This document shows, one piece after another, positions 1 through 10,676 of a DNA stretch of 64,000 nucleotides. The notes below the pieces were generated by a model. The model was given only the letters and a program-made list of their open reading frames with translations, searched no databases and was not told the origin of the DNA. Position 1 is the first letter of the stretch. Every line of letters begins with the position of its first letter. This DNA is from Panulirus ornatus (taxonomy: Eukaryota; Arthropoda; Malacostraca; Decapoda; Palinuridae): contig NC_092228.1 in the NCBI RefSeq assembly GCF_036320965.1, positions 11,309,262-11,373,261 on the forward strand, read 5' to 3'. A program made the position numbers and the translations under genes.

Positions 1-414
1 TTTGTATATATAAAGTGGAAAGGTCATGAGAAGGGCACAAGGCTACGCTGTTATAACAAAAAGGAATGTACCATTATGGTCAATCCTAGTATGGCTGGTC
101 TAAACATAAAAACTTTGGGGGAAAAAAATTGAAACCAATAGGGATATGAATATCTCTCAAGTTGCAACTTAGAAAAGAAAAAAAAAAGGACCTTCAGCTT
201 AACCTTAAGATCAATATCTATGCAGGAGGATACATGCATTGTCTTGCACGCCACTCAATAAATAAATGTCATCTAACAACTATTTTCATCAAATAAATAT
301 GTCATGAGAGAAAGGAAAGGGAAATCAGCGAACCCGTCACCTTAGAAAGGAAGGGTACGTGTACGTGTTTTCACGTGTGTTCGTATGTGACGCGGGCCTT
401 CACACCTAAGCGAT

Positions 415-418
<4 letters not shown>
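1..418. other. No gene recognised
   Basis: Ordinary mixed sequence ending at a (CT) tract. The short open frames show no domain, no biased composition beyond A-runs, and no recognisable family. Confidence 0.6.

Positions 419-493
<75 letters not shown>
419..493. repeat. (CT)n microsatellite
   Basis: Uninterrupted (CT) tract of about 37 units. It gives rise to a spurious poly-Leu-Ser reading frame. Confidence 0.97.
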
Positions 494-496
<3 letters not shown>

Positions 497-1973
497 CTTA
501 ATCATCACCTTCTCACGTGTCTCACAAGACTATCGGACAGTCGCTCTCGCCAATGGGGACATAACCCACAACAACGGCGAGCTGGATATTCCCACCACAC
601 TCTGGACATGCACGTGAGTGAGGTACATTTAAGACAGCCAGGGTGGCAGATATACAGGGATGTTCACAGGGTCAATGTTATTTTCTACACATTATGAGCT
701 TGGGTGAACATTAAACGACGAGTAGTTACAGTAATACAGTAACTGACGAGCCACGTAACCTAACTAACAGGCAACTGAGCTGTTCACTTAGACAGCTATG
801 CACTTGTTCATATAATGTTCATGAAGTTCACGACGGTAAGTATAGGACCGTTCGTAAATCTGTCTGCACGACCTCTGATTGGAACACGTCGACTGTGGTG
901 ACGAACGACGGTCCGTGGTAGAAGGGCGTCGTGGGGAGAAGAGGTGTCTGTGACCGGAGGGTTGTTGCAGTACCGTCGTGCACAAAGACTGTCGTGCCTT
1001 TGCGCTCGTAGCATCGTCGTGCTCAAGTGGTCAATCCCTCAGATGGCCAAGCCTAAGCCTGGCTCCCTTCACGGTTAAATCATCACTCCAGCGGGTCATC
1101 CCAGAACCTCCTCCTCTTCGCTCATACCCGTGCGAGGAATTCATCAATCTAACGAGTCATTTACACTTACTATAAACCTTGGGTGAATCATTTTCCCGTC
1201 GCCCTCAAGAACGAGTGGGGAAAACTGACACACATATATATAAAGCACGTTCCTTAAGGTCATCAAAACTTTCCACCACAAATGGAAGAAACGTCTATCA
1301 TTACTGCCTGAGTGGCTTAACACTATCTTCATCCTGAGGGTCACAGCACAGCAGCAGCACCCCCCCCCCCCCATGACCTGGTGTTCATTCGTCCACGTCT
1401 GACATGAAAGGCATCTCTGTGGAGGATTCTCACGTCACATGAAGTGCACAGAGATTTTACTTCGTAACCGGCTATGACCTCGAAACCAAACATGCGGGAG
1501 ACAGGACAACTGATGTAGACCTTGTGAGGGACTTTCGTGACAAAATTGTTTACCTGAGAGCTTGGAACACCCATGTAAATAAGGCCGTGCGATTCTTGTA
1601 TTCCGTGCATGAGAAAGACCTCATGCAATGCGGCAATACGGGATCTGCATATTCCGTGCATGACAAGGGCGATATAGCGTGACGACCCACTGCAGGCAAC
1701 ATGGAACAGCTACAGATAACGACACTGCATTATGGGGGAGCCAGTGACACAGCTTCTCCATTCAGGCTTCGCAACAACAACAGCAATAACAACAACAACA
1801 ACAAAGAATCCTTCAAAATAACAGTTCTCTCTTGTCCATCTTTGGCGACCCCTTCTGTTATGTCCTGTTCATCTTAATACGCGTTCCTTCGTAACTCTGC
1901 ATTTCACTCACTCTACTTGAATCTGCCTTTAATCCCTCACAATCCCTTCGTCAGAAACCTACCCGAGGCCGAC
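494..1973. other. Gene-free stretch with short simple repeats
   Basis: Holds a C-run near 1360-1372, a (CAA)-rich patch at about 1772-1804, and a short near-duplication around 1598-1672 where TTCCGTGCATGA occurs twice. A 106-codon open frame on the minus strand (1341-1661) resembles no family I know and overlaps the C-run, so I do not call it a gene. Confidence 0.55.

Positions 1974-2054
<81 letters not shown>
1974..2054. repeat. (TA)n microsatellite
   Basis: About 40 TA units. No retroelement terminus was recognised on either side. Confidence 0.97.
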
Positions 2055-2055
<1 letters not shown>

Positions 2056-2610
2056 TCACACCACAGCCTTAGGTTGTGCGTCGGGCCATCGTGGGAAGTC
2101 ACTGAGGAGCAGCTGCAGGTGACCGGCGCGCGCCATGACCCCCTCCCCCCCTCCTGCAGCAGCAGCAGCAGCCTGGCTATGCACTCGCCACATGCTGGCT
2201 GGCCTGGGAGGGCCGGGGAGGAGGGAGGAGGCAAGCAGAGAGGGAGGGGCGCCCGGAGGGAAACACACACACACACACGAGGAGGTGAGAGGAGAGAAAG
2301 ATCTGACAATGGGTAAGAGGGAAGAGGAAGACAAACTGTAAGTATATAGGGAGGCCACTAGTGGACACAGGCTTCATAATGGCATCTGTAGGGGGAGAAA
2401 TCGTACGTCATAACCTGCAAAAAGTCACGAGGCCTGGGGGTCAGGCACTGGCCGCGTAGGGCAGATAAGAAGGGGAGGAAAGAAGATTAAAAAGCAAGGA
2501 GGATGGAGAGAGAAAAGGCAGGAGAAATCTCTGGTCTTGGTGAGAGGGAAGTATGCACCCTCCTGCTCGCGTCAACAGCACCCCATAAGAGCTGGTGGTG
2601 CTCCGTGTGC

Positions 2611-2649
<39 letters not shown>

Positions 2650-3105
2650 ATCGTCCTGGTCGTCCATCCTGCGCGCGCACACCAACACCCACCAAGGGTC
2701 AACCAAATTTGGAAGATGGCATAACCTGTTTCAGGTCGACTAACGAACTTCTTCCGTTCGTTTCCGTAATTCGAAAAGAAAACAGAACGACGGGGATTAA
2801 AAAAAAAAAAAAGAAAAAAAAGGCTACAGAGAACCAAATCCAGGATCGAACAAACTGCTGGTTCTATAAAGCCTGTGCATGAGAACTTTTCTTTAACGAT
2901 GGGGGAACACGCAGGAGATGGAGGGGGGAGAGATGGGCCACACAATACACAGCTACACCAGTCGTCCGTGTGGTGAGCCGCGCTCCCTCACGAGATTCAA
3001 CAATGAAATGAGGAAAGACAAATCGTTTCCAGTCCGACGTGGTTCTTAAAATAGAGGAGAACCAGGTGGAATGTATCATCAGAGATCGAGCACCTGGACG
3101 GAGAG
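2055..3105. other. Gene-free stretch with (CA) and poly(A) tracts
   Basis: Contains (CA)n at 2613-2648 and an A-run with one G at about 2799-2821. The overlapping open frames on both strands come from purine-rich and CA-rich composition. No conserved protein is recognisable. Confidence 0.6.
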
Positions 3106-3193
3106 AGGAGGAGAAGGAGAGGAGGAGGAGGAGGAGGAGGAGGAGGAGGAGGAGGAGGACGGAGGACGACGACGACGACGACGACGACGACGA
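3106..3193. repeat. (GGA)n/(CGA)n trinucleotide tract
   Basis: A purine-rich tract changes from GGA repeats to about ten CGA (GAC) units, giving poly-Ser or poly-Val/Pro frames on the minus strand. Confidence 0.93.
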
Positions 3194-3551
3194 AGGGAAG
3201 TAATGAGGCCATGCGGCAGACATCAACTCAACCAGTGACCCTGCCCCCCTTCCTCCCCAGTACCAGGAATCCTGGCTACTAGTATGAGCGCCACCTGCAT
3301 CCACTGACTCGGTGGGAGGGGATCATTAATCTCATGGCCAGTGCCACTCACCACACTGCGACGACCTACACCCACGGCTGCACTTCCACGGTATATGACT
3401 CTACCCTCAACAGAAGAGGAGTCGCCAGGACATCGAAGTGCTACTATTCGAAGTACCTCTTGTCAAAGGCACTGAAACACGAAGCCAAATTTGACCCACT
3501 TGACGATATTGACAGACCTGAGAAAGAAGCTCCCACCCGTTTCTTTTAAAC

Positions 3552-3555
<4 letters not shown>

Positions 3556-3626
<71 letters not shown>
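3556..3626. repeat. (TA)n microsatellite
   Basis: About 35 TA units. No adjoining retroelement was recognised. Confidence 0.97.
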
Positions 3627-3632
<6 letters not shown>

Positions 3633-3981
3633 ACCTATTCATACAAGTCTCCACGGCACCATCTCCTAAACCCATAAAGTTTTTTCCCTAATTAGTCCTC
3701 CCTAATTAGCCTAGAGCGTAAATTACATCAAATGTATATAAAAAAAAAGTATTTATTCTGTTTAATCAGTCCCTTCATCACTGACAGGTTTACTACAGCA
3801 GCGGGGGAAGGGTTGGTTGTGCGTTGACACACCGCGACCCAACCCGACGTTGGTCTACAGCGTCTGACGATGAGCCAGGCAAAATGGTGGGGGAGTAAGT
3901 GACATTTGCTGTGTAATCCTGGCGAGTATATCGTTACAATGCTCTTCAACATTAGGATGTGTGATCGAGTCGTGTGTCACT

Positions 3982-3983
<2 letters not shown>

Positions 3984-4030
<47 letters not shown>
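3984..4030. repeat. (CT)n microsatellite
   Basis: About 23 CT units, followed 40 bp later by a short (GA) tract (4071-4083). The two could pair as an inverted repeat. Confidence 0.95.
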
Positions 4031-4033
<3 letters not shown>

Positions 4034-6315
4034 CAATTACGTCCTCCCATGACCATCTTTAAATCGTTTGAGAGAGAGAGAGATATATAAATCTTTCAAG
4101 ATAATGATGTAGCGATATCCCTGACTGCTGCACCTCGAAAGCCTTATCCAACAACCCCTGGCTCATCATCCTTTGGGGGCGCTACACACACACACAAAAA
4201 AAAAAGAGTGCAAATTATTAACCTCCATCTGCTCTGTGAGACCACAAATCTTTTATTCTTTCTTTACCCGAAAAAGAAAAAAAAAGACTCAGGGAATGAG
4301 ATAACCTGACAAAAATAATACGAATAAAACTTCTTATCTGATATCACTTCAATCCTGAGACATTATATTACCACAGTCTCTGTTTATATGATTAAACATT
4401 TCACACCGGTGACCTGTTTTGGATGCCTGTAAAATATATTTATGAAGAGCGGAGCAGATGCTTCCCCTCGTAACCGGGATTAGGCTGTCAAAACGGATCA
4501 TAACTTCACATCATTGGGGCAACCTACCTCACACGAACCTAACCCAAAACAACAAAGTGTGTTAATTCGTTCTGTGTATTCTAACGTCAAAAAAGAACCC
4601 CGGGGAATAACAATTTCATATATACTTCTTTTTACAATACCTCCGGATTTCAGGGTGTCAAGCGATTGTACCTGCTATTTTATGAAGGTTATCAGAGACT
4701 GATGTTTTATTTTTTTTCGATCCGCTGAGATGTCTACGCACCGAGCACACCTATTTACTGGCTTGGGTGCAACAAGGGGCTTCACGTCAAGATATGTCCT
4801 TTTTTCCCACAACAAAACCGCTTCTTGAGCCTTTTTCTAATCACATATTTTCTTCCTCTTTTATCTGAAGTATGAACAGACAAAGGCGTTTCTGTGGAGG
4901 TCTCGGTGAAGGGCGTGTACCTGCCTACTTGACAACAAAGAGATTTGGCCGAGATGGCGGGGCTAGCGCGTAGCGCTAACCGCTCATCGTAAGTCTTAAA
5001 AGACAGAAGCAAGCATGGAGGGTGCTAATTCTTTTATTCTTTTTTGGTCGGAAGACAGAAATTTCATCAGCATAATACAGAGCTCATGACGCTGGCTGTA
5101 TATCTCCATTCTGTCATTGTGGTCCAACACGGCGACTCCACGACGTTTTCTAGAGAGTGGCGCGGTGCCGGGCGTCACCAGAACATGTATTCCAAATCCA
5201 CATTTTCTTTTTCACGTCGATGACCGTGTCGAGATACATCATAGGCAGTAAAGTGTGTGGTGAGATATTCATGAAATTCGTCAAACCTTCGCATGTTAAA
5301 CGCATTATAAAATCATTTTTCTTTACCTTACAGAGAAGCCACTATCCTAACAATCAATATAGTCCCTGAAGAATTTTAAGAAATAATGAATAGTTATGGT
5401 CACAATTTGAAATAAGACTTATATCTGATGTGTTGGTCTGGATCTTCCCTGTTGGACGTGCACTGAGTGAAAAGTCTCTCAAAACACCTTTGTCATTTTG
5501 CGTATTTGAAGGGTCTTGTAAATCTTGATAGACCTGAATAAAATATAAATCGACTTTTAATTCGATTTAGGACTGGACTATCTTGTTATGAAAATAAAGT
5601 GAACTCATTAGGAGGAAATTAATATTCACAAAATTCTTTCATACATTTCCCATATTCACTGCCTGCAAAACTATTTTACTTTATTTTCCAGCAGCAAATG
5701 TTTTATACGTCCATTATATACAAGGCTCATTCATCAATGGTAACATAAAAACACAACGTTCTCTTACACCCGCTGCGAAACAGGTTTTCCCAAAGAGGAG
5801 AAAGTAGAATAATTATAATAATTGGTGTTACACCCAGCGCCATGGTATAAATCCAGTTTTCAATTTCAGTCTGATCATAATACTTATATAATTTACACGT
5901 GTTCCTTTTTCAAAAGAAAACTATCGAAGCGTTCACGGGGAACCCACCATGGGCTTCTGGTAGTACAAAAGTTAACGGGTGTTGATGATAAGTGGTTCCA
6001 GAACACACTAACGAAGTCGGTGTATATATAAACCCGAGGCGTGCTGCAGGGAAGGCGTCTTTCACCCGCAGTGCAGCATGGTTTAGATGAAGTGAATGAA
6101 AAATTATACCCTGAAACACATGGCCATGAATGTTGTGGGTTACCTCCCGCAGCACAAAAGGGTGGGATATTCTTAAAGAGCCAGGTTATTCATGCTCAAG
6201 GTTCAACCTTGTTATAACGGGCATAAATCAAGCCAACGTAGTAAAACTGGAGGTATGAGTCTCAATGACGCCTGTCATTTCTTCAGGTACTTGGGAGAGT
6301 GTTGACTCCCGGCGA
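4031..6315. other. Gene-free stretch
   Basis: A-runs near 4196-4205 and 4274-4286 and AT-rich DNA at 5380-5800. At 4955-4990 a palindromic GC-rich patch around GCTAGCGCGTAGCGCTAA has a weak tRNA-like look on the minus strand. The short open frames have no recognisable homology. Confidence 0.5.
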
Positions 6316-6416
6316 CGCATGGACGGAGAGATGGACGGACGGACGGACGGACGAACGCATGGACGTACGGACGGACAGACGGACGGGAGGACGAACGCAT
6401 AGACGGACATATGGAC
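6316..6416. repeat. Degenerate (GGAC)n repeat
   Basis: GGAC tetranucleotides interrupted by CGAACGCAT-type units recurring about every 40-50 bp. On the minus strand it reads as SVRPS-type repeats in two frames. Confidence 0.85.
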
Positions 6417-7001
6417 GGAAATAGCGATCCATGTGTCGGCCACGCCACGCAAAAATAATAATAAATACATAAACAAAACCAAATAAAAATAATGATAACT
6501 GCCATAAGAATGATGATTCTGCTCCTTCTCTTTCTCTTTATCAAATATAATTCATCATATTTGTAACAGTCGTAAACCCCAACGATGTAATTTCACAGAG
6601 ACGAAAGCTAATCTTTATATGGAATACTCCGAACGAAATGACCTTAACAACGTGATTTCAGAGTGGTGAAAGTTGACCTTTACGTAGATTGCCTCTGAGG
6701 AAATTACCTTAAATGTCATCATGAATATGATGTTACGGAGACGAAAGTTTATACAGACACTTACTTATGACGAAACGACCTCCTCGCACCTTAGTAATCA
6801 AACATCATCCCAGAGAATCCCAATCCCGTCGGCGGGTTATGACAATCAACACGTCGTTCAACGGTGCTCGGAGCATTTCAAATTTTCCATCCCTCCTACG
6901 TCAGGCAGGGCGACGGGCAAGGCAGCGGCGTGCGTCAAGATACACACGTATGTACGGTGGCCAAGACCTTAAAAATGGCGATCTGAGAGAGGCGCGTTCA
7001 A

Positions 7002-7018
7002 AGAGAGAGAGAGAGAGA

Positions 7019-7086
<68 letters not shown>
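7002..7086. repeat. (GA)n microsatellite
   Basis: (GA) tract with a single interruption at 7021-7023. Confidence 0.95.
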
Positions 7087-7090
<4 letters not shown>

Positions 7091-7189
7091 GTCAGATGAC
7101 CTTCCCTCTGCAGGATCACCGATTAAACATTATGACGAACTCCCATAACAGGAGAAGCCAGAGCACTGATTACACTATTCAAAGTACCT

Positions 7190-7190
<1 letters not shown>

Positions 7191-7261
<71 letters not shown>
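7191..7261. repeat. (CT)n microsatellite
   Basis: About 35 CT units lying 105 bp from the preceding (GA) tract in inverted complementary arrangement, so the pair could form a long hairpin. Confidence 0.96.
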
Positions 7262-7263
<2 letters not shown>

Positions 7264-7409
7264 GACTAGATATTAAGTGCTGACATGACCTTATACAGCC
7301 GGTGAAACGAAATGGCTGAAGAAATACTATTTTTTCAACAATATTAATAATAATACAATCATGATTATTGTTATCATCATTACAGCAAAGTAACACAACT
7401 AATACACAC

Positions 7410-7411
<2 letters not shown>

Positions 7412-7474
<63 letters not shown>

Positions 7475-7479
7475 TATAT
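7412..7479. repeat. (TA)n microsatellite
   Basis: About 33 TA units with one CA interruption near 7469. Confidence 0.96.
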
Positions 7480-7896
7480 CAAAAGAACGTATTATTGTTC
7501 CCTAAGTACTGGTTACAAATCTCTGACCTCTTAGGGAGGCAGGACAGTTGGGGGCGTAGCCCAGGAGCAGCCAGCCAGCCGCCCGCACGGCGATTGACAA
7601 CACCGCGGGAGGGACATGCCACACTCACACAACACACCTCCCGCTCCACCACCTCCACCCTCCTCATGTAATATTCAACCGATCACTATCATCGCACTAA
7701 CCTCCCCTCCTCCTCCTCCTAGTGTCACACAGGATGTGGGCCCGGCTGCTCCTGGCGATGTGGGCAAAACCGTCGAGGGAAAAGTATCGACCGTGCCTGT
7801 GCTCGACCAAGGCAGAATTATGGTTTTTGATGTTTGATAAGTTTGCTCCTCTCATCACTATTCTCCATTTCACATCAACCTCTACAGTATACCAAA
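7480..7896. other. Gene-free flank upstream of LINE copy 1
   Basis: C-rich, mixed-composition DNA with CCA/CCT runs at 7624-7725. No domain is recognisable in the short frames. Confidence 0.5.
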
Positions 7897-7915
7897 GCCC
7901 CAACTATGTCTATGA

Positions 7916-7921
<6 letters not shown>
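7897..7921 (+). repeat. Left arm of the inverted flanking repeat of LINE copy 1
   Basis: This 25-bp sequence (core CTATGTCTATGACTGAT) recurs in reverse complement at 9739-9762, directly against the truncated 5' end of the LINE. The two arms differ by one inserted base. Confidence 0.9.

Positions 7922-7961
<40 letters not shown>
7918..7961. repeat. (TA)n tract at the 3' end of LINE copy 1
   Basis: About 22 TA units lie directly between the unique flank and the T-run that is the LINE poly(A) tail read on the opposite strand. Confidence 0.95.
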
Positions 7962-7979
<18 letters not shown>

Positions 7980-8001
7980 TTTTTATACTTTGTCGCTGTC
8001 T

Positions 8002-8015
8002 CCCGCGTTTGCGAG
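8002..8015 (-). other. 3'-terminal stem-loop of LINE copy 1
   Basis: On the minus strand CTCGC-AAAC-GCGGG forms a 5-bp stem (one U:G pair) with a 4-nt loop about 20 bases before the poly(A). The same structure ends every complete family B copy in the window. Confidence 0.65.
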
Positions 8016-8172
8016 GTAGCGCAAGGAAACAGACGAAAGAAATGGCCCAACCCCCCCCCCCCATACACATGTACATACACACGTCCACACACGCAAATAT
8101 ACATACCTACACAGCTTTCCATGGTTTACCCCAGACGCTTCACATGCCTTGCTTCAATCCACTGACAGCACG

Positions 8173-9740
8173 TCAACCCCTGTATACCACATGACTCCAA
8201 TTCACTCTATTTCTTGCCCTCCTTTCACCCTCCTGCATGTTCAGGCCCCGATCACACAAAATCTTTTTCAATCCATCTTTCCACCTCCAATTTGGTCTCC
8301 CTCTTCTCCTCGTTCCCTCCACCTCCGACACATATATCCTCTTGGTCAATCTCTCCTCACTCATTCTCTCCATGTGCCCAAACCATTTCAAAACACCCTC
8401 TTCTGCTCTCTCAACCACGCTCTTTTTATTTCCACACATCTCTCTTACCCTTACGTTACTTACTCGATCAAACCACCTCACACCACATATTGTCCTCAAA
8501 CATCTCATTTCCAGCACATCCATCCTCCTGCGCACATCTCTATCCATAGCCCACGCCTCGCAACCATACAACATTGTTGGAACCACTATTCCCTCAAACA
8601 TACCCATTTTTGCTTTCCGAGATAATGTTCTCGACTTCCACACATTTTTCAAGGCTCCCAAAATTTTCGCCCCCTCCCCCACCCTATGATCCACTTCCGC
8701 TTCCATGGTTCCATCCGCTGACAGACCCACTCCCAGATATCTAAAACACTTCACTTCCTCCAGTTTTTCTCCATTCAAACTCACCTCCCAATTGACTTGA
8801 CCCTCAACCCTACTGTACCTAATAACCTTGCTCTTATTCACATTTACTCTCAACTTTCTTCTTCCACACACTTTACCAAACTCAGTCACCAGCTTCTGCA
8901 GTTTCTCACATGAATCAGCCACCAGCGCTGTATCATCAGCGAACAACAACTGACTCACTTCCCAAGCTCTCTCATCCCCAACAGACTTCATACTTGCCCC
9001 TCTTTCCAAAACTCTTGCATTTACCTCCCTTACAACCCCATCCATAAACAAATTAAACAACCATGGAGACATCACACACCCCTGCCGCAAACCTACATTC
9101 ACTGAGAACCAATCACTTTCCTCTCTTCCTACACGTACACATGCCTTACATCCTCGATAAAAACTTTTCACTGCTTCTAACAACTTGCCTCCCACACCAT
9201 ATATTCTTAATACCTTCCACAGAGCATCTCTATCAACTCTATCATATGCCTTCTCCAGATCCATAAATGCTACATACAAATCCATTTGCTTTTCTAAGTA
9301 TTTCTCACATACATTCTTCAAAGCAAACACCTGATCCACACATCCTCTACCACTTCTGAAACCGCACTGCTCTTCCCCAATCTGATGCTCTGTACATGCC
9401 TTCACCCTCTCAATCAATACCCTCCCATATAATTTACCAGGAATACTCAACAAACTTATACCTCTGTAATTTGAGCACTCACTCTTATCCCCTTTGCCTT
9501 TGTACAATGGCACTATGCACGCATTCCGCCAATCCTCAGGCACCTCACCATGAGTCATACATACATTAAATAACCTTACCAACCAGTCAACAATACAGTC
9601 ACCCCCTTTCTTAATAAATTCCACTGCAATACCATCCAAACCTGCTGCCTTGCCGGCTTTCATCTTCCGCAAAGCTTTTACTACCTCTTCTCTGTTTACC
9701 AAATCATTTTCCCTAACCCTCTCACTTTGCACACCACCTA
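8173..9740 (-). CDS. LINE reverse transcriptase, 5'-partial ORF (copy 1)
   Basis: Open frame of about 520 codons with no stop or frameshift. RT landmarks in order: AGLDGIAVEF, SNYRGISLLSI, QCGFRSGRG, FMDLEKAYD (catalytic Asp), GLRQGCVMSP, and LLFADDTALVADS with the catalytic FADD box near residues 264-267. The C-terminal WFGHMERM region and an arginine-rich tail follow. The endonuclease is absent through truncation. The first possible start (9732) is a GTG inside the original ORF and is not a true start. It would make reverse transcriptase for target-primed reverse transcription if expressed, but no promoter is left. It belongs to the APE-type LINEs; RTE/jockey-like affinity is my best guess. 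It differs from copy 2 at roughly eight residues. Confidence 0.92.
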
Positions 9741-9761
9741 TCAGTCATAGACATAGTGGGG

Positions 9762-9762
<1 letters not shown>
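9739..9762 (-). repeat. Right arm of the inverted flanking repeat of LINE copy 1
   Basis: Reverse complement of 7897-7921 with one base missing. It is fused directly to the LINE 5' truncation point and is followed by (TA)n. Confidence 0.9.

Positions 9763-9829
<67 letters not shown>
9763..9829. repeat. (TA)n microsatellite at the 5' side of LINE copy 1
   Basis: About 33 TA units between the inverted arm and a tiny LINE-tail fragment. Confidence 0.96.
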
Positions 9830-9832
<3 letters not shown>

Positions 9833-9876
9833 TTTTTTTATATTTATCATACTTTGTCGCTGTCTCCCCCACTAAG
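9830..9876 (-). mobile_element. Orphan LINE 3'-tail fragment
   Basis: The segment around 9849-9868 (ATACTTTGTCGCTGTCTCCC) matches the terminal bases of the LINE copies with a T-rich stretch before it, but identity stops before the stem-loop. It looks like an extremely short, or broken, insertion next to (TA)n. Confidence 0.65.
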
Positions 9877-10601
9877 GGTTTTTCGTATGTTGCCAAAGCA
9901 ATGAATCCAGCTAATGGGAAAAAAGTGTTCGCCTGAGCGGTACAGTAGATGTGTGTAACCGGTTGTGACCCGTGGTCTGGGCTGCTGCATCTGCGCACTG
10001 TGAACGAGTCACCGGCGGAAATGTACACGTCCATCCCAACACACGCTGACGAAATACTCCATTCATTGACGCATGACACCGACTCCCGGTTTCGTCTGGT
10101 GCGTGACTGAGATTCAAAATGACTGATTGTCAGGTCCACAGAGAATTACTACAGAGTTGGATGAATCATAAATTTACATATTACACATGAATTTAACGAT
10201 ACTTTAAGATGATCTAGAATTACTGTAGGTGTACATCGAAAAAGGTAAACTATCAAGTTGCTACAGTATCCAGGGCACGTTCGTGGGTAGCGGGGATGAC
10301 AACCAGGGAGTAACCTGGGTGAACACCTTGAATGAATGGGAGCCACGAACCCTACTCTCCTCCACACCCGCCTCCACCCACGTCCTTCACTAACCCTTGC
10401 GATCCACGAGTTCCCATCACACTTCATTGCCGCTACGCCTTCTATAGCAACCTCACTTAAAGAGATACGCTCAATGTGCATCATAATTCGAAGATAACTG
10501 TAATAGATGTGAAGGATGTATTCACTCCTTCAAGATGCAGAGCTGCTCATGTTCTTTAGTTCGTGCCCCAAACTACCACCATCTGCAATACCTCCAAACT
10601 A

Positions 10602-10602
<1 letters not shown>
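9877..10602. other. Gene-free stretch
   Basis: Mixed-composition DNA; frames up to about 125 codons owe their length to the (TA) tract or have no recognisable features. Confidence 0.5.

Positions 10603-10672
<70 letters not shown>
10603..10672. repeat. (CT)n microsatellite
   Basis: 35 CT units, uninterrupted. Confidence 0.97.

Positions 10673-10676
<4 letters not shown>

Larger units (their letters stand above)
7962..9740 (-). mobile_element. Non-LTR retrotransposon (LINE) copy 1, 5' truncated
   Basis: Read on the minus strand, the element has an RT-coding region, a 3' UTR of about 190 bp (7984-8172) and a poly(A) tail (T-run 7962-7984) that runs into (TA)n. The 5' end is lost at about 9739, level with residue 368 of the longer copy at 38.4 kb. 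Body and UTR are nearly identical to that copy, so insertion was recent. The 3' UTR ends with the tail shared with family B, including the stem-loop at 8002-8015. Confidence 0.95.

Noticed and set aside
4955..4990. tRNA-like segment around GCTAGCGCGTAGCGCTAA
   Set aside because: Palindromic, with no B box and no cloverleaf; not enough to call a SINE or tRNA.
7002..7261. Inverted (GA)/(CT) pair as the terminal repeats of a foldback transposon
   Set aside because: Simple repeats occur in both orientations throughout the window; no target duplication or internal element.
8149..8689. Open plus-strand frames of 110-158 codons inside the LINE copies (also at 38516-39191 and 42366-42906)
   Set aside because: They are antisense shadows of the LINE RT frame, repeated in all three copies for that reason.
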